Source: Flavobacteriaceae bacterium
GTDB lineage: Bacteria; Bacteroidota; Bacteroidia; Flavobacteriales; Flavobacteriaceae
Direction: 5' to 3'
Assembly (NCBI GenBank): GCA_018402385.1
Contig: JAGYJA010000007.1
Span: 1 to 64,000 of the forward strand
DNA length: 64,000 bases
How positions within the stretch are numbered: the stretch's first letter is position 1; each line of letters opens with the position of its first letter. Below are positions 5,979-15,932 of this stretch, in pieces. The notes under the pieces were generated by a model. That model was not told the origin of the DNA. It ran no database searches and saw nothing but the letters and a program-made list of their open reading frames with translations. The translations under genes and the position numbers were made by a program.

Positions 5979-6199
5979 AAATATTAACAGCAAAGCCGAA
6001 CTCATAAAAAGTCTTACGAAGATAAATTATAGTATTATTTAAAACTATAAATTCCAAAATAACACCATAATTAATTAATCAGTTATTTTAAGTACTTTCA
6101 GAAAACATCTTGTTTTTCTATTGTTCTGTTGCTCTCAGAAATTTCATAATAATGAAAAGTCAGGTAAATTCCATTTCCTTATCTTTATAAAAAAATACC
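5979..6199. other. Intergenic spacer after the cassette array
   Basis: About 220 AT-rich bases lie between the last attC-like element and the M28-like peptidase gene. I see no ORF, RNA or clear hairpin. It marks the change from AT-rich array to ordinary chromosomal composition. Confidence 0.5.
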
Positions 6200-7531
6200 A
6201 TGAGAATACACCTTCCCCTCCTGCTGCTGGGTACACTCACTATATCGCAAGCCCAGACAGACCCTCGTATGTATGACATCATAAATGCTATTTCTGCCGA
6301 AAAGCTTGAAAAAGATGTGAGTATGTTGGCTGGGTTTGGTACGCGGCACACCTTAAGCGATACCATTTCAACAACCCGCGGCATCGGTGCGGCAAGAAGG
6401 TGGATCAAACAAGAATTTGAGGTGATTTCCAAAGACTGCAACAACTGCCTCGAAGTATTTTTTCAAAAAGACCTTGTCAAAGAAGGCACCAATGCGCGTA
6501 TCCCCTTTGATGTGGAGGTGGTCAATGTAGTCGCCATACAGCGCGGTACTAAATTCCCCAACCGATTTATCATGATGAGCGGTGATATCGACAGCCGGGT
6601 CACAGATCCCAATGATTACACTTCAGATGCGCCGGGCGCTAATGACAATGCCACCGGTATGGCCGGGGCGATCGAAGCGGCACGCGTTTTATCCAAATAC
6701 AAATTTGAAAACAGTATTATTTATACCGGGCTATCAGGTGAAGAGCAAGGACTCTTTGGTGGTGCCGGTCTCGCCAATTATGCCAAAGAACAAGGCTGGG
6801 AGATTATTGGGGTATTGAACAACGATATGATTGGGAATATACAAGGCGTGAACGGTATAATCAGCAACCGCGATTTCCGTATCTTTTCAGAACCTGTCCC
6901 ACCCACAGAAACCGAGAGGGAACGAAATGCCCGCAGGTTTTATGGCGGTGAAGTGGATGGCATTTCACGTCAGCTGGCACGATATGTTCATAAAATCACA
7001 AAAATTTATATGCCTGAAATGAACCCGACACTCATTTACCGTTTGGATCGCTTTGGGCGTGGCGGACACCACCGACCTTTTAACGATGCCGGTTTTGCGG
7101 GTATTCGCATAATGGAATCACACGAAAACTATTACCGACAACATGAAAACATCCGGATGGAGAATGGAATTGCTTATGGCGATGTGATTGACTACGTCGA
7201 TTTTGACTATGCAGCGAAACTCACGGCCGTCAATGCCATTAACCTAGCTTCGCTGGCGTGGGCACCTCCGGCTCCTAAAAATGTACAGATTGGCGGTATT
7301 GTGGAACCTTCAGCAAAACTTAAATGGGAAAAAACAGCAGCTGCAGTGGGTTATAAAATCTACTGGCGCGACACCACCTCCCCCACCTGGGACCACAGTC
7401 GCTATGTGGGTGATGTATCTGAATTTACCCTTGAAGGCATCGTTATTGATAATTACTTTTTTGGTGTCGCCGCAGTGGGTAAAGATGGACACGAGAGTTT
7501 GGTTGTTTTTCCGGGTGGGGTGTTTCGATAA
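6200..7531 (+). CDS. Secreted M28-family zinc peptidase with fibronectin III-like tail
   Basis: The 443-residue protein has a Sec signal (residues 1-18, cut after SQAQ) and an M28-type aminopeptidase domain to about residue 345. Visible landmarks are GDIDSRV (about 128-134), GANDNATG (about 146-153, bridging Asp), GLSGEEQGLFGG (catalytic and ligand Glu 181/182), LNNDMIGN (about 209) and the late IMESHENYY His. The first zinc ligand, usually His in GHxDS, is Asp129 here. The tail (about 350-443) looks like one fibronectin III module (PPAPKNVQIGG ... YKIYWRD ... FFGVAAVGKDGHES). It probably removes N-terminal residues from peptides outside the inner membrane. It is monocistronic. Confidence 0.85.
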   Translation: MRIHLPLLLLGTLTISQAQTDPRMYDIINAISAEKLEKDVSMLAGFGTRHTLSDTISTTRGIGAARRWIKQEFEVISKDCNNCLEVFFQKDLVKEGTNARIPFDVEVVNVVAIQRGTKFPNRFIMMSGDIDSRVTDPNDYTSDAPGANDNATGMAGAIEAARVLSKYKFENSIIYTGLSGEEQGLFGGAGLANYAKEQGWEIIGVLNNDMIGNIQGVNGIISNRDFRIFSEPVPPTETERERNARRFYGGEVDGISRQLARYVHKITKIYMPEMNPTLIYRLDRFGRGGHHRPFNDAGFAGIRIMESHENYYRQHENIRMENGIAYGDVIDYVDFDYAAKLTAVNAINLASLAWAPPAPKNVQIGGIVEPSAKLKWEKTAAAVGYKIYWRDTTSPTWDHSRYVGDVSEFTLEGIVIDNYFFGVAAVGKDGHESLVVFPGGVFR

Positions 7532-7796
7532 ACTTGAAAAGTTAGACGTTAAGTTTTAGATTTGTTTGACCGATGACGGATGATAGCTCTTTAATGTACG
7601 TCCCTGATATAGCTTAACGAACCTGAACTTCCGTAGCTTTAGCGAAGGTTGGTTTTCGAGCAAACCAAATAAAAATAAACAGTTATTCTGTTTAATTCAA
7701 AAACTACTGAACACTGCTAACCTCAGTCACCATAGGCTCTCCGTCGACGCTGATGAATACTGAGCACTAAAAAATTCCTTCTTTAAAAAAACATGC

Positions 7797-7804
7797 TATT
7801 TTTG
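7797..7804 (+). promoter_or_regulatory. -7 promoter element of the M1 peptidase gene
   Basis: TATTTTTG matches TAnnTTTG, 17 bases upstream of the ATG at 7821. The preceding 265 bases (7532-7796) hold no gene that I can see. Confidence 0.45.
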
Positions 7805-7820
7805 TACAAATTCCACACCG

Positions 7821-9455
7821 ATGAAGAAATTTTCCATTGTTTTGATTCTTATTCTGTTTTCAGGTAACACCTTGTTTTCCCAAACCTTTACCAAACAAGA
7901 CACCCTGCGCGGCAGCATTACCCCTGAACGTGTTTGGTGGGATCTTACCTTTTACCATCTGGACATTGAAGTAAAACCCGATGAAAAATGGCTGGGCGGT
8001 ACAAACACGATCAGATATACGGTTTTGGAACCGCATCAGGTGCTTCAGGTGGATTTACAGGAACCCCTAAAACTGGAAAAAGTTACCCAGGACGGTAAGG
8101 AGTTAAAAGTAAAAAACAAAGGCAACGCTCATTTCATCACATTAAAAAAGAAACAGAAAAAAGGCGCTTCAGAAGAAGTCGTTGTGCATTACAGCGGTCA
8201 CCCCAGAGAGGCCGTGAATGCCCCGTGGGATGGTGGGATTTCGTGGAAACACGATGAAGCAGGAAATCACTTTGTGGGCTCCTCCTGCCAAGGATTGGGC
8301 GCCAGTGTTTGGTGGCCAAACAAGGACCATATGTATGACGAGGTGGACAGTATGGCGATAAGTGTTCGCGTGCCGGAATCTTTGGTGAACGTTTCTAACG
8401 GAAGACTCAAAAATGTGGAAGAACACGATGACAAAACAAAAACCTGGCATTGGTATGTCACTAACCCCATCAACAATTATGGAGTAAACATCAACATTGG
8501 GGATTATGTGCATTTTGGCGAAACCTATGAAGGCGAAAACGGAACCCTCGATATGGACTACTGGGTGCTGAGTTATAATCTGGAAAAAGCCAAAGACCAT
8601 TTTAAAGATGCCCCAAGAAGCATGGAAGCCTTTGAACACTGGTTTGGCCCCTATCCTTTTTATGAAGATAGTTACAAACTTGTGGAAGCCCCCTATTTAG
8701 GGATGGAACACCAAAGTTCGGTAACTTATGGCAATGAGTATTTGAAAGGCTATCTGGGCAGGGACTTGTCGGGCACCGGCTGGGGACTCAAGTTTGATTT
8801 TATTATCATCCATGAAAACGGCCACGAGTGGTTTGCCAACAATATCACTTACAAAGACATAGCCGATATGTGGGTGCACGAAGGCTTTACTGCCTATTCC
8901 GAGAGCCTGTTTGTAGAATATTTCTACGGCAAAGAAGCCGGAGCGGAATATGTTGTGGGTACTTCCAATATGATCCAGAATGACAAACCCATCATTGGCG
9001 CTTATGATGTCAATCAAAAGGGCTCCAGAGATATGTACTACAAAGGAGCAAACATCCTTCACACCTTACGTCAACTGATTGAAGACGATGAAAAATGGCG
9101 GGACATTCTCAGAGGTCTCAACCGTGACTTTTGGCATCAAACAGTCACATCTGCAGAGATTGAAAACTACATAAGTGAAAAGTCGGGATATGATTTAAGA
9201 CAATTTTTTGACCAATATTTGCGTGATCACAGAATACCATTTGTGGAGTTTAAAATAAACAGCAATGTACTTTCTTTTCGCTACAGCGAAATCATTGACG
9301 GTTTTGATATGCCAGTGAGAGCTTTTATCAATGATGAGTTGCAGTGGATTTTCCCAAAAGCTGAATGGACCGAAAAAATTCTAGAAGTTCCCGTGAACAG
9401 TTTGCGCTTGGATCCTAATTTTTTGGTGGACGGAAAGTTAGTAAATAATAAATAA
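7821..9455 (+). CDS. Secreted M1-family aminopeptidase
   Basis: The 544-residue protein has a signal peptide (residues 1-20, ending LFSQ). An N-terminal beta-sandwich follows (LDIEVKPDEKWLGGTNTIRY), then the gluzincin domain. The substrate-anchoring motif appears as YLGMEHQSS, the zinc site is HENGHEW (331-337), and the third ligand Glu354 lies in HEGFTAYSE, exactly the HExxH-x18-E spacing of M1. It is shorter than E. coli PepN and lacks the long C-terminal helical domain; it resembles the short bacteroidal secreted M1 enzymes. Likely role: trimming of peptides in the periplasm or at the surface for nutrition. Confidence 0.92.
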   Translation: MKKFSIVLILILFSGNTLFSQTFTKQDTLRGSITPERVWWDLTFYHLDIEVKPDEKWLGGTNTIRYTVLEPHQVLQVDLQEPLKLEKVTQDGKELKVKNKGNAHFITLKKKQKKGASEEVVVHYSGHPREAVNAPWDGGISWKHDEAGNHFVGSSCQGLGASVWWPNKDHMYDEVDSMAISVRVPESLVNVSNGRLKNVEEHDDKTKTWHWYVTNPINNYGVNINIGDYVHFGETYEGENGTLDMDYWVLSYNLEKAKDHFKDAPRSMEAFEHWFGPYPFYEDSYKLVEAPYLGMEHQSSVTYGNEYLKGYLGRDLSGTGWGLKFDFIIIHENGHEWFANNITYKDIADMWVHEGFTAYSESLFVEYFYGKEAGAEYVVGTSNMIQNDKPIIGAYDVNQKGSRDMYYKGANILHTLRQLIEDDEKWRDILRGLNRDFWHQTVTSAEIENYISEKSGYDLRQFFDQYLRDHRIPFVEFKINSNVLSFRYSEIIDGFDMPVRAFINDELQWIFPKAEWTEKILEVPVNSLRLDPNFLVDGKLVNNK

Positions 9456-9514
9456 ATATTTTCTTTGTTTACTTTAATGTTTATAATCCTTTGTGGCTAA
9501 AAAGCCTTTTTGAT

Positions 9515-9979
9515 ATGATTCTCAACTATTTAAATTTAAAATCTCTCACAATCATCCTCATTTTCATTTTTACTCTTGGGCTTTACTCTCAAGACAAGGC
9601 TCTTTCTGAAATTGAAGAAATAACCATAAAAATGGAGGATATCAATGACGCATTTATTGCTAAAGACACTTCGGCTTTAGCTAAATTACTTCATGATGAT
9701 ATCACTCTTGGCCACTCCAACGGCTGGTTGGAAACAAAACCCGACTTGCTTCAAACCTTAATTAATGAAGGGGTGCTCTACACACAGATCGTGATGATGA
9801 GTGAACCAAAATTCCATTTTACCTCAGAAAACCTTATCACTACCAGAAGAGATATCAATGTGAGCGGTGTGGTGAACGATACTTCCTTTGATGTAAAACT
9901 CAATGTCCTGGAAGTATGGATTTGTGAAAAAAGTGACTGGCAGCTTCTCGCACGACAAAGTGTAAACAGAAAAGAATAA
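9515..9979 (+). CDS. Exported NTF2-like (DUF4440) protein
   Basis: This 154-residue protein has a hydrophobic leader (residues 10-25, ending LGLYSQ) and an NTF2-like alpha/beta domain. The pattern IKMEDINDAFIAKDTSALAK-LLHDDITLGHSNGW-ETKPDLLQTL-LEVWICEKSDWQLLARQS is typical of DUF4440/SnoaL-like proteins. A TTG start at 9491 is possible, but ATG 9515 gives a cleaner signal sequence. It follows the M1 gene by 59 bases on the same strand and may be co-transcribed. No catalytic residues are evident; the family includes both enzymes and binding proteins, so the role is open. Confidence 0.75.
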   Translation: MILNYLNLKSLTIILIFIFTLGLYSQDKALSEIEEITIKMEDINDAFIAKDTSALAKLLHDDITLGHSNGWLETKPDLLQTLINEGVLYTQIVMMSEPKFHFTSENLITTRRDINVSGVVNDTSFDVKLNVLEVWICEKSDWQLLARQSVNRKE

Positions 9980-9981
9980 AA

Positions 9982-10007
9982 AAAGACCCCTGATTAAAGA
10001 GGTCTTT
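9982..10007. terminator. Bidirectional terminator
   Basis: AAAGACC (9982-9988) and GGTCTTT (10001-10007) form a stem with an A-run on one side and a T-run on the other, between two convergent genes. Confidence 0.7.
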
Positions 10008-10030
10008 CAAGTTAAGTATTAATGTTTAAA

Positions 10031-10660
10031 TTATGCTTTGGGCATAATTACCTTATCGATTGAATGAATTACACCATTTGAAGCTTTAACATCTGCAGTT
10101 ACTACAGTTGAAGTACCTCCTTTGGCATCTTTAATCATAACCTTATCATCTTTTATGGAGAGGGTCAATTTTTCTCCTTGAACAGTGGTAACTTCATAGT
10201 TGTTGTTGTTTTCCTGGATCGCTTTCACTAAATCTGCCGCGCTCCATTCCCCGGAAACCACATGATAAGTTAATAAAGAGGACAAATCCTCTATATTTTC
10301 ATCTTTCATTAGGTTTTCCAAAGTCGCTTTCGGCACTTTGTTAAAAGCATCATTGGTGGGAGCAAATACCGTAAAAGGTCCTTCGCTACTCAAAGTTCCA
10401 GCTAAATTAGCACTCTGTACCGCTGAAGCTAGCGTTGAAAAATCTTGATTTCTCATAGCAATTGCTGCTATTGTGTTTTCTTCAAATTCTGAACGCATTC
10501 TTGCTTCCTCCTCTTCATTCATTGCGGATGCTTCTTCCATTTTTAATTGTTCAGCTTTGGCAGCAGCCTCGGCTTCAGCTTCTTTCTTTTTAGAGTCATC
10601 ACAGCTTGCAAAAAGCAAACCGATAACTGCTAGTGATAATACAATTTTTGTAAGTTTCAT
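10031..10660 (-). CDS. Fasciclin (FAS1) domain lipoprotein
   Basis: The 209-residue protein has a lipobox (LLFASC, Cys about residue 20), a long Glu/Ala/Lys-rich linker (about 22-65) and a single FAS1 domain (about 68-208). The H1 motif PFTVFAPTNDAFNKVP and the H2 motif ASNGVIHSIDKVI are both present. FAS1 proteins act as adhesion modules; this one is probably tethered to the outer membrane by lipid. A TATCTTTG promoter element lies upstream on the minus strand, and the gene shares a bidirectional terminator with the converging gene. Confidence 0.92.
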   Translation of the reverse strand: MKLTKIVLSLAVIGLLFASCDDSKKKEAEAEAAAKAEQLKMEEASAMNEEEEARMRSEFEENTIAAIAMRNQDFSTLASAVQSANLAGTLSSEGPFTVFAPTNDAFNKVPKATLENLMKDENIEDLSSLLTYHVVSGEWSAADLVKAIQENNNNYEVTTVQGEKLTLSIKDDKVMIKDAKGGTSTVVTADVKASNGVIHSIDKVIMPKA

Positions 10661-10682
10661 AATGATGGTTTTTTTATTTAAT

Positions 10683-10690
10683 CAAAGATA
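10683..10690 (-). promoter_or_regulatory. -7 promoter element of fasciclin gene
   Basis: On the minus strand the sequence reads TATCTTTG (TAnnTTTG), 22 bases before the fasciclin ATG. Confidence 0.5.
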
Positions 10691-10904
10691 CCCCTAGTAG
10701 TTGTTAAATTTTGATAAAGGAAATTAATATTATGTTAATTGTTTTGTTTATTTTTTAATATATTTCAAAATAAATCTCATAAAATGGTCTAAAAAACTAT
10801 TAATTTATCACTTTCTTATAAACAGGAAGTCATCATCACGCTATTAAAGAAATTTATAATATTTTTACAACAAACTTCCAACAAAAATAGAAATCCAAAA
10901 AGAT

Positions 10905-13900
10905 ATGATTAAAAGATATATTTGTATAATACTCTCGCTTTTCTTTTCACTAAACACTTTTACACAAGAAGAAAACAAATGGGATGTTTCCAATCCAGGT
11001 CACGATTTCAATTACAATACACACAAATTCACAACAGATGAAGGCACGTGGATGAACCTCGATGTTTCACCAGACGGCAAAACCATTGTGTTTGATATGG
11101 TGGGTGACATATACACCATCCCCATCAACGGCGGAAAAGCAAAAGCCCTCCGCACCGGAATTCCATTTGAAATACAACCACGCTTCAGTCCGGATGGAAA
11201 ATACATTTCCTTTACCAGCGATGCGGGTGGCGGTGATAACATCTGGATAATGAAAGCGGATGGTAGCGATGCCAAACAAATCACTAAAGAAGACTTTAGA
11301 TTGCTCAACAACGCCACCTGGATGCCTAATGGCAATTATTTGGTTGCCCGTAAACACTTTACTTCAGGACGCTCGCTGGGTGCCGGCGAAATGTGGCAAT
11401 ATCACATCACCGGTGGTAGTGGTATCCAACTCACCAAACGCAGCAACGACCAAAAAGATGTCAATGAACCCGTTATCTCCCTTGACGGAAGGTATATGTA
11501 TTACAGTGAAGACGTCACTTCAGGGAATGTGTTTGAATACAACAAAGATGCTAACAGCCAGATTTATGCCATCAAGCGCTATGACTTTGAAACCGGCGAG
11601 ATTGAGCAAATCACCGGGGGACCAGGCGGTGCAGCAAGGCCGCAGGTGTCCCGCGATGGAAAGCTCCTGGCTTTTATCAAACGGGTGCGTACTAAAACCG
11701 TTTTATACATTCACGACCTGCAAACCGGTGAAGAATGGCCGGTCTATGACAACCTCAACAAAGACCAGATGACTGCGTGGGCTATTTTTGGGGTGTACCC
11801 CAACTTCAGTTGGATGCCCAACAATGAAGACATCATTATCTGGGCAAAAGGGAAATTTCAAAAAGTAAACATCAAAACAACTGAAGCAACCACCATTCCT
11901 TTTACCGCAGATGTTTCCATTGATATTGCAGAGCGTGTTCATTTTGAGACACCCATTGAGAAGGACGAATTTACCGTAAAAATGATACGCGATGCCGTGA
12001 CTTCGCCTGATGGAAAGACTTTGGTTTTTAGGGCGCTGGGTTATTTATGGACAAAAAACCTACCCAACGGAACTCCAAAACGCTTAACAACCGGCACTGA
12101 CTTTGAGGCCGAACCCGCTTTTTCGCCAAACGGCAAAGAAATTGTTTATGTAAGTTGGAATGATACTGATTTGGGTGCGATTAGAAAAATTTCAATAAAT
12201 GGTGGCACATCCACAAAACTCACCACCGAAAAAGGCATCTACAGGACACCCGCTTTTTCGCCAAACGGGCAAACCCTTGTTTTCAGGAAAGAAGGCGGTA
12301 ATAACGACCAGGGAAGAGCGTTCACAAAGAACCCAGGCTTATACACGATGAAAATTACCGGAGGAGAAGAACATTTCCTAACCAAAACCGGTGAATATCC
12401 CCTCTTTACCAAAGATGGCAAACGCATCTTTTTCAAACCGGTGGTGTCTTTTTTGGATCACTTACCAAAGAGTTAAAGAGTGTGGATTTAAACGGCCAGG
12501 ACGAACGCACCCATATCAAATCAAAATATGCCAACCGCCTCGTTCCCAGTCCGGATAACAACTGGATTGCATTTTCACATCTTCACAAAGCCTATGTGGC
12601 TCCGCTGAATTTAAACGGCCAGGAAGTGGATCTCGACAACAAAACCAATTCGGTTCCGGTTTCACAGATTGCCAAAGATGCCGGTATCAACATACACTGG
12701 TCAGCAAACAGCAAGCAAGTAATGTGGACATTGGGTGATCACTACTATAAAAACGACATTAATGACCGCTTTACCTTTTTACCAGGTTCCCCCGAAAAGG
12801 TGGGTGACCCTTCAGACAAAGGAAATGTTATTGGTTTAAAAACCAAAGTGGACAAACCCTCTGGTAGTACAGCCTTTACAAACGCCCGCATTATCACCAT
12901 GGAAGGCGATGAAGTCATAGAAAACGGAACCATTGTCATAAATCAAAATAAAATTGAAGCTATTGGCAAAAGCAGTGACGTAAATATTCCCGCCAATGCT
13001 AAAATCATAGACATCACCGGAAAAACCATTATGCCCGGTATGGTAGATGCACACGCGCACGTGGGAGGTTTTCGCTATGGATTGACCACACAACAAAACT
13101 GGCAGTTTTATGCGAACCTCGCTTATGGAGTCACCACAGCACACGACCCTTCTGCAAATACCGAAACGATTTTCACCCTTTCAGAAATGCTTAAAAGTGG
13201 TGACCTTGTGGGTCCACGTCTATACTCCACCGGCTACATTTTATATGGAGCAGATGGTGATTTTAAAGCCGTTGTCAATAATTTGGAGGATGCGCGATCC
13301 AACATCAAACGTACCAAAGCTTTTGGGGCCCTTTCAGTAAAGAGTTACAACCAGCCTCGCCGTGACCAGCGTCAGCAAGTGTTGCAAGCCGCTCGTGAAG
13401 AAGGCATCAACGTAGTGCCTGAAGGCGGTTCGACTTTTTTCCACAACATCACCATGGTCATTGACGGCCATACCGGTGTGGAGCATAATATCCCGGTGGC
13501 TCCAGTTTACAAAGACATACTTGAAGTTTGGGGTGCCAGCGATGTGGGATACACCTTAACACTACTGGTAAATTATGGAGGACTCAATGCCGAATATTAC
13601 TGGTACCAAAAAACGAATGTTTGGGAAAATGATAAGCTATTGCAATTCACCCCAAGGGGCATAATTGACTCCCGTTCTCGTCACCGTATGATGGTACCCG
13701 ATGAAGAATATGAAAACAGCCATATCCTTAGCGCAAAAACAGCAAAAGCCCTGTCAGATAAAGGCGTAAAAGTCAATATGGGTGCCCACGGACAGTTGCA
13801 AGGACTCGGTGCACACTGGGAATTATGGAGCATACAACAAGGCGGAATGACCAATCTGGAAACTTTAAAAACAGCGACAATCAATGCAGCTGAATACATT

Positions 13901-14182
13901 GGTGCCGGTAAGGATATCGGTTCCTTAAAAGTGGGTAAACTGGCTGATTTATTGGTATTGGAAAAAAATCCGTTGGAGAATATTCAAAATACAAACAGCT
14001 TAATTTACACGATGATCAACGGCCGATTGTATGATAGTAATACGATGAACGAAGTGGGCAATCACCCCAAAGAGCGTCAGCCGTTTTACTGGGAAAACAA
14101 CAAATATAACGCCGCCTTCCCCTGGAATGAAGCCAGCAACAGCTTTATGGAGCAACAGTGTTGTGGGGTGGGGCATAATTAG
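10905..14182 (+). CDS. Exported TolB-like propeller-amidohydrolase (frameshifted)
   Basis: One gene of about 1,090 codons is split into frames 10905-12476 and 12482-14182. Adding one T to the run at 12429-12433 restores RIFFQTGG... through GSLTKELKSVDLNGQ. The protein has a signal peptide (1-20), PD40/TolB-type propeller repeats (VSPDGKTIVFDMVGDIYTI, FSPDGKYISFTSDAGG, FSPNGKEIVYVSW), and then a metal-dependent amidohydrolase domain with MPGMVDAHAHVGG, TGVEHNIPVAP, NMGAHGQLQGLGAHW and the closing GKLADLLVLEKNP. It ends EQQCCGVGHN. Related proteins are annotated as amidohydrolases or imidazolonepropionase-like enzymes; the substrate is unknown. The break is most likely an under-called homopolymer, but a true pseudogene cannot be excluded. 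Confidence 0.88.
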
Positions 14183-14326
14183 TTTTTGAGTCTTTGAGTT
14201 GTTGAGTGGTGAATTCTTGAGTTTGTCTGATGACAGGAGACAGCTGTAGGGTAATTTTGATATATAAAAACTTCGCGACTTTGCGACTTTGCGAGAAAAT
14301 ATTTTAAGAACCATTAAAGAGAATTC

Positions 14327-15148
14327 CTATAGCATTTGTTGCACTAATTCTAAACACTCTACCGCCTCCTTCACATCGTGAACGCGAAGGATATTTGCAC
14401 CTTTTAGTAATGCGATGCTGTTCAATGCTGTGGTGCCGTTGAGCGCTTCCTTTGGGTTAATATTTAGGGTTTTGTGTATCATTCCTTTTCTGGAAACTCC
14501 AATAAGTAACGGAACATTCAGATTTTTAAACAGTTCAAGATTGCTTAACAATTCGAAGTTCTGTGGGATGGTTTTTGCAAAGCCAAATCCAGGGTCGGTG
14601 ATGATGTCGTTGATGCCTAAGGCACGGGCTTCGGCTATTCGTTCAGAGAAATAACGAAGTACCTCAAGGGTGACATTTTCATAATCGGTGAGTGATTGCA
14701 TGGTTTGTGGGGTTCCTCGCATATGCATCATTACATAAGGCACCTGCAGTTGGGCAACGGTTGGCAACATAGCATCATCAAGCTCTCCTGCAGAAATATC
14801 GTTGATGATGGCTGCACCGCTTTCGATTGCTTTTTTTGCTATTACACTTCTAAAAGTATCTATTGAAATAAGTGTTTCAGGAAAATTTTTCAGAATGAGT
14901 TCAATGGCAGGAATCACACGATTTAATTCTTCAGAAATTGAAATATCTTTAGCGCCAGGACGTGAACTATAACCGCCCAAATCTAGAAAAGTGGCGCCTT
15001 CAGAGAGCATTTTTTCGGCTTGACCTAAAATATCTTTTTCATCTGTCAACACGCCGCCATCATAAAAAGAATCTGGGGTGATATTGATTATGCCCATTAC
15101 TTTGGGTGTGGAAAGATCGATCAGAGTTCCTTTGCAGTTGATGGTCAT
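14327..15148 (-). CDS. folP: Dihydropteroate synthase
   Basis: This 273-residue protein is the usual size for DHPS, which joins p-aminobenzoate to 6-hydroxymethyl-dihydropterin diphosphate in folate synthesis. The two family signatures are clear: VMGIINITPDSFYDGG near the N-terminus (pterin diphosphate loop) and FLDLGGYSSRPGAKDIS. Further landmarks are SIDTFRSVIAKKAIE, IINDISAG, PYVMMHMRGTPQTMQ, DPGFGFAKTIPQN and GVSRKGMIHK. It is divergent from the DUF1599 gene, a pairing I recall from many Flavobacteriia. A second folate/pterin gene, folE, is at 47372. Confidence 0.97.
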   Translation of the reverse strand: MTINCKGTLIDLSTPKVMGIINITPDSFYDGGVLTDEKDILGQAEKMLSEGATFLDLGGYSSRPGAKDISISEELNRVIPAIELILKNFPETLISIDTFRSVIAKKAIESGAAIINDISAGELDDAMLPTVAQLQVPYVMMHMRGTPQTMQSLTDYENVTLEVLRYFSERIAEARALGINDIITDPGFGFAKTIPQNFELLSNLELFKNLNVPLLIGVSRKGMIHKTLNINPKEALNGTTALNSIALLKGANILRVHDVKEAVECLELVQQML

Positions 15149-15242
15149 AAGTCTGTTTTCGCGTATTTGATATTATTGAACTATTTTCCAGGCTAAAATA
15201 ACTCTTTCTATACTTTTTTTTAGGACTTCCCGAACGAAAGTG

Positions 15243-15250
15243 TATTTTTG
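15243..15250 (+). promoter_or_regulatory. -7 promoter element of DUF1599 gene
   Basis: TATTTTTG matches TAnnTTTG and lies 37 bases before the ATG at 15288. It supports that start rather than the in-frame GTG at 15240, which would precede the promoter. Confidence 0.5.
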
Positions 15251-15287
15251 TAAGATAAGCTTAATAAGCCGCATTTTGAACACCATT

Positions 15288-15863
15288 ATGGCAAACACAG
15301 AAAAACAGTACGACGAAGTCATCTCAACCTGCAGGGCTTTGTTTATCAATAAAATGAAAGATTATGGCAGTGCGTGGCGCATCTTAAGGTTGCCATCCCT
15401 CACTGACCAGATTTTTATTAAAGCACAACGCATCCGCAGTTTGCAGCAAAATGAAGTGAGAAAAGTCAATGAAGATGAAAGCAGCGAGTTTATCGGGATT
15501 ATCAACTACAGCGTGATGGCGCTTATCCAACTTGAAAAAGGTGTGGTGGAACAACCGGATTTAAACCTTGAGGAAGCCACCGCCCAATATGATGAAAAAA
15601 TCGCCGAAACCAAAAATCTCATGCTCAACAAAAACCACGACTATGGTGAGGCATGGAGGGATATGCGTGTGAGTTCGCTGACCGATTTGATTATCCAAAA
15701 GCTGTTACGTGTCAAACAAATTGAAGACAATCAGGGAAAAACATTGGTAAGTGAAGGGATTGATGCCAATTATCAGGATATGATTAATTATTCGGTGTTT
15801 GCCCTGATATTGCTTGGGCAATCTCAGGAAAATTCCAAATTTCAAGCACCAAATTCCAAATAA
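15288..15863 (+). CDS. DUF1599 domain protein (two tandem repeats)
   Basis: This 191-residue protein has two copies of a module of about 80 residues. The first contains CRALFINKMKDYGSAWRILRLPSLTDQIFIKAQRI and the second TKNLMLNKNHDYGEAWRDMRVSSLTDLIIQKLLRV. Each is followed by a (F/Y)xGIINYSxMALI-like segment. DUF1599 is conserved in Bacteroidota and has no proven function that I know of; the K-x-x-D-Y-G-x-A-W motif resembles nucleotide pyrophosphohydrolase-like helical folds, which is only a suggestion. It heads the housekeeping block leading to tpiA, prmA and clpS. Its last codons run into the left inverted repeat of the four-helix-bundle unit. Confidence 0.88.
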   Translation: MANTEKQYDEVISTCRALFINKMKDYGSAWRILRLPSLTDQIFIKAQRIRSLQQNEVRKVNEDESSEFIGIINYSVMALIQLEKGVVEQPDLNLEEATAQYDEKIAETKNLMLNKNHDYGEAWRDMRVSSLTDLIIQKLLRVKQIEDNQGKTLVSEGIDANYQDMINYSVFALILLGQSQENSKFQAPNSK

Positions 15864-15902
15864 AATTATAAATATCAAGTACCAAATTCCAAATTCCAAA
15901 AA
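15831..15902 (+). repeat. Left inverted repeat of the four-helix-bundle unit
   Basis: A cluster of AAATTCCAA-type words includes CAAGTACCAAATTCCAA (15876-15892). That word is the exact reverse complement of 16306-16322 on the other side of the small gene. The repeat overlaps the last codons of the DUF1599 gene, whose C-terminus (SKFQAPNSK) is therefore made of repeat sequence. Confidence 0.75.
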
Positions 15903-15932
15903 TTAATAACATATATATCCAAAACTAATAAA

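Noticed and set aside
1-6000. Prophage or plasmid remnant
   Set aside because: No phage structural, replication or partition genes are seen; the Gp49-like toxin name reflects its family only.
14195-14300. Short repeats of GACTTTGC and TTGAGT words
   Set aside because: Low-complexity intergenic sequence without dyad symmetry; I could not assign a role.
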